A stretch of DNA of 64,000 nucleotides, from contig NZ_JADQDO010000011.1 of assembly GCF_015694465.1 (NCBI RefSeq), forward strand, positions 1 to 64,000. The letters run 5' to 3'. The notes under the pieces were generated by a model. That model was not told the origin of the DNA, did no database searches, and was given only the letters and a program-made list of their open reading frames with translations. The position numbers and the translations under genes are program-made. This document shows, in pieces, positions 1 through 8,144 of the stretch (position 1 is its first letter; the number at the start of each line of letters is the position of its first letter). The stretch is from Microvirga alba (GTDB taxonomy: Bacteria; Pseudomonadota; Alphaproteobacteria; Rhizobiales; Beijerinckiaceae).

Positions 1-26
1 CCCCCAACGCACGTCCGTCCAGGGGA

Positions 27-90
27 GTGTGACATTCCTAGTTTGCCACCGTGGGACATTTTAACTTTGCGCCGACAATAACATTTCGCA
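27..90. repeat. Degenerate tandem repeats resembling an IS terminus
   Basis: Two units about 24 bp apart share the pattern G-T-G-N-GACATT followed by a TTTGC-CC block (27-47 and 51-73), and a weaker third unit with ACATTTCGC follows near 80-90. Spaced copies of this kind are typical of multi-site transposase binding ends of some insertion sequences. No transposase is visible to the right, so the element body would lie left of the window. Assignment to an IS family is not possible here. Confidence 0.3.
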
Positions 91-94
91 TAAC

Positions 95-174
95 AAACAT
101 TATGGAATTTGACTGCGCTTATTACTTTGTAAATAAAGAAATATTCTTAATGTTTTGACGGAAACATTATGGAA
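95..174. repeat. Exact 13-bp direct repeat in AT-rich leader
   Basis: The 13-mer AAACATTATGGAA occurs at 95-107 and again at 162-174, in an AT-rich stretch (roughly 90-180) that contrasts with the GC-rich surroundings. The core ATGGAA also occurs twice in front of the IclR gene at 3.4 kb. It may be a regulator site or relic of mobile DNA. The stretch holds no gene. Confidence 0.35.
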
Positions 175-218
175 CATCAACGGGTGAAGCGGACCCAGAT
201 TCCTAGCGAGGAACCACC

Positions 219-923
219 TCAGGGACGTTGAGGATGCAGCGACCGAGCCAATTCACGGATCAGACTCTCCTCGACATCCTTGATCGTCGTCTCGTGTCTA
301 ACCGGAGCAAACAGCGCCGGCTCAGTCCCAGGGGGATGTGCTGGTGGCCGCGATGCCACTTTCGTTATCCCGCTGAAGCGCCCCGGTGATTTGGCCGCAG
401 GCGCTCGGTTCTCGAGCGCATCGAGCAGGCTCATGAGCGCCGCATCCGAGAGCGGCACCTCGACGGGATTGGGCACGCCAGTCAGAGCGACGGTCTGAGT
501 CCAGTAGTTCGGCACGGAGGTCACTTCCGGCCCGAACCACAGCGGCGGCTCGAACGCGTGAGCCTCTTCTACATCCTCGAACGCGACGGCGATCAGGTCG
601 AGAGGTCCAGGGTTGAACATCCGCTTGATCTGAATCTGACAAGCGCCGCTCACGATCTCGATGCGGAAATACTCCACCGCTGCGGCGGTGACATCGAGCA
701 GAGCCGCAGCATGCGCCAAGGGCACCTCGGCCCTGTCCTCAATCGGGCCGTCGGTTCCATCGGTGATCAAGATGAGCCTGCCTCCACGTCCGTCGAGCTC
801 CACGTAGGCTGTGCGGCCCGAATGGCTCGAGAAATAGCCTTCACAGATGCGCTCTCCTCCCCTCTCCTTCTGGATCAGGCGCGCCAGTGACTGCGCGAGG
901 AGAAAGTGACGGCTGGTGCTCAT
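219..923 (-). CDS. CYTH-like domain protein
   Basis: The 234-residue product begins with a segment (SRHFLLAQSLARLI) like the start of CYTH/triphosphate-tunnel proteins, then has alternating strands rich in paired charged residues and a later G-P-L-D-L-I...F-E-D-V-E-E-A segment. CYTH proteins bind triphosphorylated nucleotides or polyphosphate; the substrate here is unknown. The start at 923 was chosen because the upstream in-frame extension to 1121 is basic and low in complexity, unlike the conserved part. The C-terminal 50 residues look disordered. It stands alone with no operon partner. The family call is by eye and moderate in certainty. Confidence 0.5.
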   Translation of the reverse strand: MSTSRHFLLAQSLARLIQKERGGERICEGYFSSHSGRTAYVELDGRGGRLILITDGTDGPIEDRAEVPLAHAAALLDVTAAAVEYFRIEIVSGACQIQIKRMFNPGPLDLIAVAFEDVEEAHAFEPPLWFGPEVTSVPNYWTQTVALTGVPNPVEVPLSDAALMSLLDALENRAPAAKSPGRFSGITKVASRPPAHPPGTEPALFAPVRHETTIKDVEESLIRELARSLHPQRP

Positions 924-1206
924 GCGACGGGGTCTCATGCGATGACGGTGATCCGGCCAGCCCTCTGGCTGGGGGAGGCCACAGATACCCGCGCGGTTAA
1001 AGCTGTAAAAGGCTGGATTCCGACATCTTGCCGGGACGGTTAACCGCGCCCGGCGGTGCCCACAACTAGTTGATTTGACGAAGCTACGTGATCTCGACCA
1101 GTGGAGCCAGAAACGTCCCACCTCGCCTATCGTCGCGACTGGTCCTTAACCGATCGGCAAGATCTTCGCGCCAATCTCCGCACTTGCTCGATAGGGAGAA
1201 AGCGCG

Positions 1207-1425
1207 ATGACAGTGTGTCGAGGATACGAGCACAGATCGATCAGCGAGGAGCGCCTAGTGCGTGCTGTCAACGTGCTCGCCGAGATCGTGAAGCAGCACG
1301 GGCCGGCTTATGGCCCTCTGTATGATAACCTCCAGCAGGAACTGGCGGAGTTTCGGCAGCGGCAGCAGAATCTCGAGTCGTCAACGGAGCCGCTACCGCG
1401 CAAACGCGCACGCAAAGTCGCGTGA
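1207..1425 (+). CDS. Small hypothetical protein (72 aa)
   Basis: A 72-residue polar protein preceded by an AGGGAGA ribosome binding site eight bases before the ATG. It is predicted to be mostly helical (ERLVRAVNVLAEIVKQHG...YDNLQQELAEFRQRQQNLE) with a basic tail, giving a possible short coiled coil. No catalytic motif or signal sequence is visible. Small helical proteins of this style are frequent in Methylobacterium-like genomes, but I do not recognise a function. The good ribosome binding site and coherent amphipathic pattern are the reasons for accepting it. Confidence 0.5.
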   Translation: MTVCRGYEHRSISEERLVRAVNVLAEIVKQHGPAYGPLYDNLQQELAEFRQRQQNLESSTEPLPRKRARKVA

Positions 1426-1565
1426 TGGTCTCCTTGAGTCCGGCTGTGGGGTTGTAGGTTACTTCTCAACCGGCATTAGGAGCAAAAATCACCAGATCTG
1501 GCGCGATCTGTCCCTTAGCTTCCGGCTCCATTTGATGGAGGGGGGCGACACGGATTGAGGAAGAC

Positions 1566-2073
1566 TTGAAAGAGAAACACGCCGAACTGCACGGCGAAAT
1601 CGAGAGACTGACCTCAAACCAGGAGATCAGCCGGCAGATCGTTCTCACGCGTCGTCTCATGGTGCTGGCGCGCCAAGATCATGCGGTACGCCGCTCGATG
1701 ACGGCTCCCAGTGTCGGTGTCTTGGTCGCGTTAGCTTTCGTTAGCATCATCGATGCACCGGAACGGTTTCCCACAGCATCCCTCCAGCGTGGGGACTTAC
1801 CTTGGTCTGACCCCAAGGCGATATCAGTCGGGCAGAATAGACCGGAGCGGTCGAATCACCCAGTGCGGCGATTGCTGCCCACGTATCTGTTCGAAGCGGC
1901 CGGGATCTACTGAACCGGGTCTCGCGCTGGTCCGCAAGGCCTGGGGCATCCGGCTGGCCAAGAAGGTTGGCGGCAGGAAAGCCACTATAGCAGTGGCGCG
2001 TGGCGAGGCTGAGGTTTCCGACCCCATCTGCGGCCGCGTTCGCCGACAGCGGAGAGAACATCACCAGGACTGA
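1566..2073 (+). pseudogene. IS110-family transposase remnant, frameshifted
   Basis: Fragments of the IS110/IS116 transposase C-terminal half lie in two alternating reading frames. Frame one gives MTAPSVGVLVALAFVSIIDA and later LLPTYLFEAA; the other gives VGTYLGLTPRRYQSG, DRSGRITQCGD and KAWGIRLAKKVGGRK. Joined in order they match the usual sequence of the family (P-G-V-G...YLGLTPRRYQSG...GRISKCGD...KAWG-RLAK). The need to switch frame at least three times shows it is dead. The N-terminal DEDD catalytic half is absent. Confidence 0.65.
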
Positions 2074-2155
2074 TGGAACAGGCCGATCAAAGGGCTCGAC
2101 CCAAATCCCCGGAATAAGAGAACACAGCTGCTTGGAAGCACCCTATTACAGGCGG

Positions 2156-3325
2156 TCAGGCGCGCAGGCGCATGACTGAAAGAGCCAAGGCCTGAGCGCA
2201 TGGGACCATGCTGTCAACAAGGACATATTCGTCCGGCGTGTGCCCACCATCGCCGACGGGCCCGATGCTGCAAAGAGTGGGGCAACCTTGCGCCGCAGTA
2301 TAACCCGAGTCGGCACAGCCGCCCGTGAACTCGGCTTCGACGTCAAATCCAAGGTCCCGCGCCGCCTTTCGATAGGTCTCAAACAGCGCTTGGCTTTCGG
2401 CCGTCTCCTCCAACGGCAAAAACTCGCCCTTGATCGTTAGCTGAGCCGTCGTGCCCGGCAGCGAGCAAGTCGCGACAATGGCGCGGATAGCTTCGATCAT
2501 CGCTGCGCGATCTTCGCTACGCACGTAGCGAAGATCGATCTCACCGCGGGCGTATGGCGCGATAGTGTTGACGGTCTGGCCGCCACTGATCAGCCCGACA
2601 TTCACGGTAATCCCGCGGTCGAGATCGGTCAGCCGGTGAAGGGCGGGCACTTTCCGCGACAACTCCTCGATGGCCGAGACGCCACGCTCGTAATGCGCGC
2701 CGGAATGGGCAGCCTTTCCGAACACCTCGAAGCTCATGAACACGCCGCCCTTGCGGCCCCGCACAATGACATTCGGCGCGCGGCTTGGTTCGGCATTGAA
2801 GACGGCCCGGGACCTACGGGCTTGCTCTTCGATAACCGGTCGGGAGGATGGCGAGGCGATTTCTTCGTCGCTGGTCACGAGCGCCACCACAGGCGCCGAG
2901 TGGCCACCAAAGCGCGCGAGTGCGGCGATGACGAAGGCGTTCATCACGAGACCCGACTTCATGTCCGCCACACCGGGACCGTAGGCGCGCCCGTTTTCGA
3001 CCCTGAACGGCCGCCGGCCTGCCTCGCCCATCGGAAAGACCGTGTCGCGGTGCCCCATCAGCACGATCGGTCGCTGGTCATTGGCCGTTTCGTGCGGCAG
3101 CATCGCCCGGATGGCGTCGCCGAAAGTGGGATGAGGCAGGATCTCGACCTGGAGTCCCGCGGCTTCGAAAAACCGCCGGAGCGGCTCCCCGGCTGCGTCC
3201 ACGCCCGCCTTGTCGTAGGTTCCCGAGTCCGTGTTCACGAGCTCGCCGAGAAGCGAAACCATCGCCTCTTCCTGCTCCGAGAGCCATTCGACGATTCTGC
3301 TTTCCCCCGCGGTCATGCTGCTCAT
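2156..3325 (-). CDS. M20 family metallopeptidase (glutamate carboxypeptidase/CPG2-like)
   Basis: A 389-residue cytosolic zinc hydrolase of the M20 family. Visible motifs are GHRDTVFP (His92), GVADMKSG (Asp121 as bridging metal ligand), SDEEI (catalytic Glu about 154), and a late GDGGHTPDE metal ligand, with a dimerisation/lid domain between about 185 and 300. The family hydrolyses amide bonds in N-acyl or N-carbamoyl amino acids and C-terminal glutamates. It is transcribed away from the IclR gene across a 124 bp intergenic region, with a GAGG ribosome binding site. The context of hydantoinase and peptide-importer genes suggests it finishes cleavage of an imported amide. Confidence 0.85.
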   Translation of the reverse strand: MSSMTAGESRIVEWLSEQEEAMVSLLGELVNTDSGTYDKAGVDAAGEPLRRFFEAAGLQVEILPHPTFGDAIRAMLPHETANDQRPIVLMGHRDTVFPMGEAGRRPFRVENGRAYGPGVADMKSGLVMNAFVIAALARFGGHSAPVVALVTSDEEIASPSSRPVIEEQARRSRAVFNAEPSRAPNVIVRGRKGGVFMSFEVFGKAAHSGAHYERGVSAIEELSRKVPALHRLTDLDRGITVNVGLISGGQTVNTIAPYARGEIDLRYVRSEDRAAMIEAIRAIVATCSLPGTTAQLTIKGEFLPLEETAESQALFETYRKAARDLGFDVEAEFTGGCADSGYTAAQGCPTLCSIGPVGDGGHTPDEYVLVDSMVPCAQALALSVMRLRA

Positions 3326-3372
3326 GAATCCTCACTTCGTGGCCCCGATTGCACACCTTCGAGGCTTGCATA

Positions 3373-3385
3373 TTCCCCAGGGGAA
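3373..3385. promoter_or_regulatory. Perfect palindrome, candidate IclR operator
   Basis: TTCCCCAGGGGAA is a perfect odd-centre palindrome midway between the divergent M20 and IclR genes, about 50 bp from the M20 start. Its position suits autoregulation and control of both directions. That IclR binds it is inference. Confidence 0.4.
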
Positions 3386-3406
3386 GACTAGTCATATTGC
3401 CACCTA

Positions 3407-3434
3407 ATGGAACACGAGTTGCAAATTATGGAAC
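3407..3434. promoter_or_regulatory. ATGGAAC direct repeats spaced 21 bp
   Basis: ATGGAAC occurs at 3407-3413 and 3428-3434, exactly 21 bp apart, which is two helical turns on one DNA face and sits just ahead of the IclR start. The arrangement suits a dimer or tetramer binding site. It may be an alternative operator to the nearby palindrome. Confidence 0.35.
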
Positions 3435-3449
3435 TTTTGGACCAATAAT

Positions 3450-4217
3450 GTGACAACATTAGCAAGCGTAGCAGCGGTACTTCGGTGTTTTTCCGAAGAA
3501 CGCACCGAACTGACGGTTACGGATGTGGCGGCCCTTCTCCCGGCCCCGAAGAGCACCGTTTCACGTCTGCTGCGCGCCATGCGCGACACCGGTTTCATCG
3601 AAAGCGTCGGAGAGACGAAGCGCTATCGTCCCGGCGTCATGCTGTTCGAAGCGGGGCACATCTATCGGCATGCGTCCACCTTGGTTGAACGGGCCGACGA
3701 GGTCGTGAAGGCTGTCTCAGCCCAGGTCGGGCATTCGGGGTATGTCAGCGTCCGCGACGGACTCGATGTCGTCGGACTGACGTACCACGCAGGTTCACAC
3801 GTCCTACGCGTTGCGACGCCGATCGGGCGGCGCCTCGCTGCCTTCGCGAGCGCGACCGGGCGCACGCTCCTCGCCCGGCTCAGTGACGAGGAGGTGCGGC
3901 GCCTCTATCCAACCCTCCCCACGCCGCCATCTCCGAATGCACCTCAGACCGTCGAGGAGCTTCTGGTGCGACTGTCGCAGGTCCGGCGAGAGGGGTTCGC
4001 CGAATCGAATGATGAAGCCAACCGCGGCGTTGCCGCGATCGCGGTGGCGGTTGGCGATCCAGAGACCCGCGAGGCGGTCAGCCTCTGCGTCACCTTCCCT
4101 GCAGCAACGATCACCCCGGGCGAGCGCAACGCGATCCTTCAAGGTCTCCTGGCTGGAGCCAAGCGTATCTCGGCGATCCTCGGCGATGGTCGCAACCACA
4201 ACACCAAAACCAATTGA
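3450..4217 (+). CDS. IclR family transcriptional regulator
   Basis: A 255-residue regulator with an N-terminal winged helix-turn-helix (about 1-65, TVTDVAALLPAPKSTVSRLLRAM) and a C-terminal IclR effector domain (about 75-248). A GTG start is used: the nearby ATG at 3448 runs straight into TGA. The gene ends 11 bases before the fused hydantoinase gene, so regulator and enzyme are probably co-transcribed, while the M20 peptidase is divergent. IclR proteins bind small acids or ring compounds; the likely ligand is the substrate of this locus or a breakdown product. Confidence 0.9.
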   Translation: MTTLASVAAVLRCFSEERTELTVTDVAALLPAPKSTVSRLLRAMRDTGFIESVGETKRYRPGVMLFEAGHIYRHASTLVERADEVVKAVSAQVGHSGYVSVRDGLDVVGLTYHAGSHVLRVATPIGRRLAAFASATGRTLLARLSDEEVRRLYPTLPTPPSPNAPQTVEELLVRLSQVRREGFAESNDEANRGVAAIAVAVGDPETREAVSLCVTFPAATITPGERNAILQGLLAGAKRISAILGDGRNHNTKTN

Positions 4218-4228
4218 AAGATACGGCG

Positions 4229-7200
4229 ATGATGCAACCCGGAACCCGCTGGCGAATCGGCTTCGACATTGGAGGCACCTTCACCGACTTCATCCTGTAC
4301 GACGGCGCCGAAGAGTCGGTCCGTCTCCACAAACAGCTGACCACGCCGCACGATCCCTCCATCGCCGCGCTTGCAGGGCTCGCGGAACTCGTCGACATGG
4401 CCGGGATCGGCCTCGCCGAGATTCATGAGATCGTGCATGGCACGACTCTCGTGACCAATGCCGTCATTGAGCGCAAAGGAGCGAAGCTTGGCCTCCTGAC
4501 GACGCAAGGCTTCCGCGACATTCTCGAGATGGGCACGGAGCAGCGCTACGACATCTACGATCTCTTCCTCGGTTACCCGCAGCCCTTCGTCTCTCGTGAG
4601 CTGCGACTCGAGATTCCGGAGCGCATTGACCGCGACGGTCGGATCGTAACCGCCCTCGACCGGGACAGTGTGCGCCGCTCTCTCCAGGCCCTGCTGGAGA
4701 CCGGCGTCGAGGCTGTCGCCGTCTGCCTCCTCAATGCCTATCGCAACCCGGAACATGAACGCATCGTCGGCGAAATCGCCCGGTCCGAATTCCCCGAGCT
4801 CTCCGTGTCTCTGTCTTCCGAGGTCGTTGCCGAACTTTGGGAATACCAGCGCTGCGTCACGACCTGCGCTAACGCCTATGTCCAGCCCCTCATGGACCGT
4901 TATCTGAAGCGGCTCGAGCGCGAGTTGTCGAACCGGGGCTTCCGGGGCGCCTTGCGACTGATGCATTCGGCCGGGGGTCTCGTATCACCGGAAACGGCGC
5001 GGGCCTTCCCGATCCGCTTGCTCGAGTCGGGTCCGGCAGGCGGCGGCCTGGCCACCGCCCTGTTCGGCTCGCTTGCCGGCAAGGAGGACGTAATTTCCTT
5101 CGACATGGGCGGCACGACAGCCAAGGCCTGCATGATCGAGGGCGGCCGAACCGAGATCGCCCCAATGCTCGAGGCCGGTCGGGTTCACCGCTTTACCAAG
5201 GGCTCCGGCCTGCCGATCAAGGCGCCGGTCATCGACATGATCGAGATTGGCGCCGGCGGCGGTTCGATCGCGGCCATCGACGAGGTCGGCCTTCTCAAGG
5301 TCGGCCCGCACTCGGCCGGCTCGGATCCGGGTCCGGCCTGCTACGCGATGGGAGGCACCAAGCCGACCGTCACCGACGCGAACCTCATCCTCGGGTACTA
5401 CGATCCAGGCTTTTTCCTCGGGGGCCGCATGTCCCTCGACGTCGGGGCGTCCGAGCGCGCCATCGCGACAGTGGCCAAGCCTCTCGGCCTCTCCGTCGCG
5501 GAAGCTGCCTGGGGCATCCACAAGGTCGTTGTGGAAAGCATGGCGGCGGCGGCACGCGTCCACCTGGTCGAGAAGGGCAAGGATCCCCGCAACTATGCGA
5601 TGGTGGGCTTCGGCGGCGCAGGCCCGGCGCATGCGACCGATGTGGCACGCGCGCTCGGTGTGCGCGAAGTCATCATTCCGCCGGCTTCCGGCGCCGCCTC
5701 CGCGCTCGGGTTCCTGGCGGCTCCGCTCTCGTTCGAGCTTGTGCGATCCCATCCGGTCGAGTTCTCGCAAGGCTTCGATGCGACAGCCACGAACGCCGTC
5801 CTGGCGGAACTCGAGGCCGAGGGTCGCGAGCGTCTGACTGAAGCCGGCGTGGCGCCGGCCGCCATCACGGTGGAGCGCATCGCCGATATGCGGCTCGTGG
5901 GACAGATGCACGACATCGCGGTCGAGCTGCCGGCGGGACAGATCGACGGCGGCCGCCTCGACGCGATCCAGAAGGCATTCGCCAAGGCCTATGCCGCCCG
6001 CTACACCTCGGTCTACGAGGGTGCCCGCATCGAAGCTATCAACTTCCGCGTTCGCTGCGTGGCTCCCGCGCCAAAGCTCTCTCTGAGAGGCGCCACCGGA
6101 GGTGGTGACCGCGACACGCTGATCAAGGGGCACCGCCGCGCCTGGTTCGAGGGCGGTTATGTCGAGACGCCGGTTTATGACCGCTACGCTCTGTCACGCG
6201 GGGATTCGATCCAGGGCCCGGCGATCATCGAGGAGCGCGAGGCGACCACGGTGATCGCGCCCCCCGACTCTCTGACCGTCGACGACAGCCTGAATCTCCG
6301 CATCGCTGTCGGTCAGGTCAGCGCCAGCAGCGCCATGATCCCGGCCGAACTGCCACTCCAGGAGGCGGTCGCCCGGATCGAGGCGGATCCGATCTCGCTG
6401 GAGATTATGTGGAGCCGGCTCGTCAACGTCGTCGAGGAAATGTGGCTGACCGTATGTCGGACCGCCTTCTCGCTGGTGATCTCGGAATCACAGGACTTCG
6501 CCTGCGAGCTTCTCGACCCGGATGGCGAGACTCTCGCTCACTCGCCGCGCGCGATGCCGGTCTTCAACCTCACTTTGCCGCTGGCAGTGAAAGCGCTGCT
6601 CGCCCGCTATCCGGCCGAGACTCTCAAGCCCGGCGACGTGCTCATCACGAACGATCCATGGCTTTGCGCCGGGCACCTGTTCGACATCGCGGTCGTGACG
6701 CCGGTCTTCCGGGACGGCAAGGTCGTCGGGCTCATGGGTACCGTTGGACATGTGTCCGATATTGGCGGCACCCGGGACTCGCTTCGAGCCCGTGAGATCT
6801 ACGAGGAAGGATTCCAGATCCCACCGATGAAGCTGTTCGAAGAGGGCCGGCCGAACGAGACGTTGTTCCGGCTCTTTGCGGAGAATGTGCGCAACGCCGA
6901 GCAGGTGCTTGGCGACCTGCATTCCTTCGTGGCGGCGAACGCCATTGGAGCAGAGCGGCTTCTGGCCTTCATGGCGGATTACGGCATGCATGACGTGCGG
7001 GCGCTCGCCACCGTCGTCCAGAGCCGCTCCGAGAAGGCCATGCGCGACGCGATCTCCGCCATTCCCGACGGTGTCTACACGGCCGAAGTGTGGAACAACC
7101 CACTCGGCGAGCCGATGCGCTACCCCCTCAAGCTGACCGTCTCCGGAAGCGAGATCGAGCTCGATTTCGAGGGCGCTCCACCGCAACTGGCGCAGGGCGG

Positions 7201-8092
7201 CTTGAACTCGACCCTGAACTACACGGCGGCGCACGCCACCTATCCGCTCAAATGCATGCTGACCCCCAATGTCCGCGGCAATGCGGGATGCTACCGCGCT
7301 TTCACCGTCAAAGCGCCTGAGGGCTCAATCCTGAACTGCCGCCGCCCCGCTGCCGTGAATCTGCGGACGCGCACCGGCTGGTATCTGGCACCGAACATCT
7401 TCCGCGCCCTCGCCCAGGCTGCGCCGGACAAGGTCCAGGCCTTTACGGGACTGCCGATCGCCGCGAACGTCTATGGACAGGACCGGGCCGGGAAGACCTA
7501 TTCCGATCTTCTGTTCACGGGCGGCGGACAGGGCGCTTCGGCGCATGGCGACGGCAAGTCGGGCCTGCTGTGGCCGACATCGGCCGCGAACACCTCGATC
7601 GAGCTGTTCGAAGCGCGCGTTCCGGTTCTAGTCATCGAGAAGGCCTACATCCCCGATTCAGGAGGGGCCGGGCGTCACCGCGGCGGCCTCGGACAGCGCG
7701 TGCGCGTACGTAAGCTCGATGACGACGGGCTTCCGACACTCTTCTCCGTCTATCCCGAAGGGGTCGGCAATCCTTCTCCCGGCCTCTTCGGTGGGCAGGC
7801 CGGCAGTGAAGCACGCGGCCGTGTCGTTGATCCGGTGGGTCGCGTCGTTCACGACTGCGGGACCGGCGATCTCGTTCAGATAACCCGCACTGATGAAGTC
7901 GTCGAAATCATCCTCGCCGGCGGCGCAGGATACGGCGATCCGCGCGAGCGTTCTCGGCCTGCGGTCGAACTGGATCTGCGGCTCGGTCTCGTGACGCCAG
8001 AAGGAGCAGCCAGAGACTACGGATTCGATACTGAAATCTCGCGGCCATCGGTCGCGCAGAAGACGCCGGAAGATGCGGACCTGATCGCCTAG
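4229..8092 (+). CDS. Fused hydantoinase/5-oxoprolinase HyuA-HyuB
   Basis: This 1287-residue protein joins both subunits of the ATP-dependent hydantoinase/oxoprolinase family. The HyuA half (about 1-710) shows DIGGTFTDF, GTTLVTNAVIERKG, FDMGGTTAKA and GAGGGSIAAID, the ATPase-fold signatures. The HyuB half (about 720-1270) starts at DPISLEIMWSRLVNVVEEM and carries SDIGGTRDS and SGGAGRHRGGLGQ. The family opens five-membered lactam or hydantoin rings using ATP, or carboxylates ketones. The ATG at 4229 is favoured over a TTG at 4214 because GAAAG lies seven bases upstream. Followed by a peptide-type importer. The exact ring substrate cannot be told from sequence. Confidence 0.9.
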   Translation: MMQPGTRWRIGFDIGGTFTDFILYDGAEESVRLHKQLTTPHDPSIAALAGLAELVDMAGIGLAEIHEIVHGTTLVTNAVIERKGAKLGLLTTQGFRDILEMGTEQRYDIYDLFLGYPQPFVSRELRLEIPERIDRDGRIVTALDRDSVRRSLQALLETGVEAVAVCLLNAYRNPEHERIVGEIARSEFPELSVSLSSEVVAELWEYQRCVTTCANAYVQPLMDRYLKRLERELSNRGFRGALRLMHSAGGLVSPETARAFPIRLLESGPAGGGLATALFGSLAGKEDVISFDMGGTTAKACMIEGGRTEIAPMLEAGRVHRFTKGSGLPIKAPVIDMIEIGAGGGSIAAIDEVGLLKVGPHSAGSDPGPACYAMGGTKPTVTDANLILGYYDPGFFLGGRMSLDVGASERAIATVAKPLGLSVAEAAWGIHKVVVESMAAAARVHLVEKGKDPRNYAMVGFGGAGPAHATDVARALGVREVIIPPASGAASALGFLAAPLSFELVRSHPVEFSQGFDATATNAVLAELEAEGRERLTEAGVAPAAITVERIADMRLVGQMHDIAVELPAGQIDGGRLDAIQKAFAKAYAARYTSVYEGARIEAINFRVRCVAPAPKLSLRGATGGGDRDTLIKGHRRAWFEGGYVETPVYDRYALSRGDSIQGPAIIEEREATTVIAPPDSLTVDDSLNLRIAVGQVSASSAMIPAELPLQEAVARIEADPISLEIMWSRLVNVVEEMWLTVCRTAFSLVISESQDFACELLDPDGETLAHSPRAMPVFNLTLPLAVKALLARYPAETLKPGDVLITNDPWLCAGHLFDIAVVTPVFRDGKVVGLMGTVGHVSDIGGTRDSLRAREIYEEGFQIPPMKLFEEGRPNETLFRLFAENVRNAEQVLGDLHSFVAANAIGAERLLAFMADYGMHDVRALATVVQSRSEKAMRDAISAIPDGVYTAEVWNNPLGEPMRYPLKLTVSGSEIELDFEGAPPQLAQGGLNSTLNYTAAHATYPLKCMLTPNVRGNAGCYRAFTVKAPEGSILNCRRPAAVNLRTRTGWYLAPNIFRALAQAAPDKVQAFTGLPIAANVYGQDRAGKTYSDLLFTGGGQGASAHGDGKSGLLWPTSAANTSIELFEARVPVLVIEKAYIPDSGGAGRHRGGLGQRVRVRKLDDDGLPTLFSVYPEGVGNPSPGLFGGQAGSEARGRVVDPVGRVVHDCGTGDLVQITRTDEVVEIILAGGAGYGDPRERSRPAVELDLRLGLVTPEGAARDYGFDTEISRPSVAQKTPEDADLIA

Positions 8093-8144
8093 GATCGAGC
8101 CCACGTCGCGGTAGGGAAAAAACAGAGAAACCAGAGGACATCCC

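Noticed and set aside
2636..3391. Long plus-strand frame opposite the M20 peptidase
   Set aside because: It has low-complexity, Arg/His-rich composition and no domain, and lies entirely over a gene with clear catalytic motifs.
4985..6133. Long minus-strand frame of 382 codons inside the fused hydantoinase gene
   Set aside because: It mirrors codon structure of a high-GC gene, with no recognisable motif or ribosome binding site.
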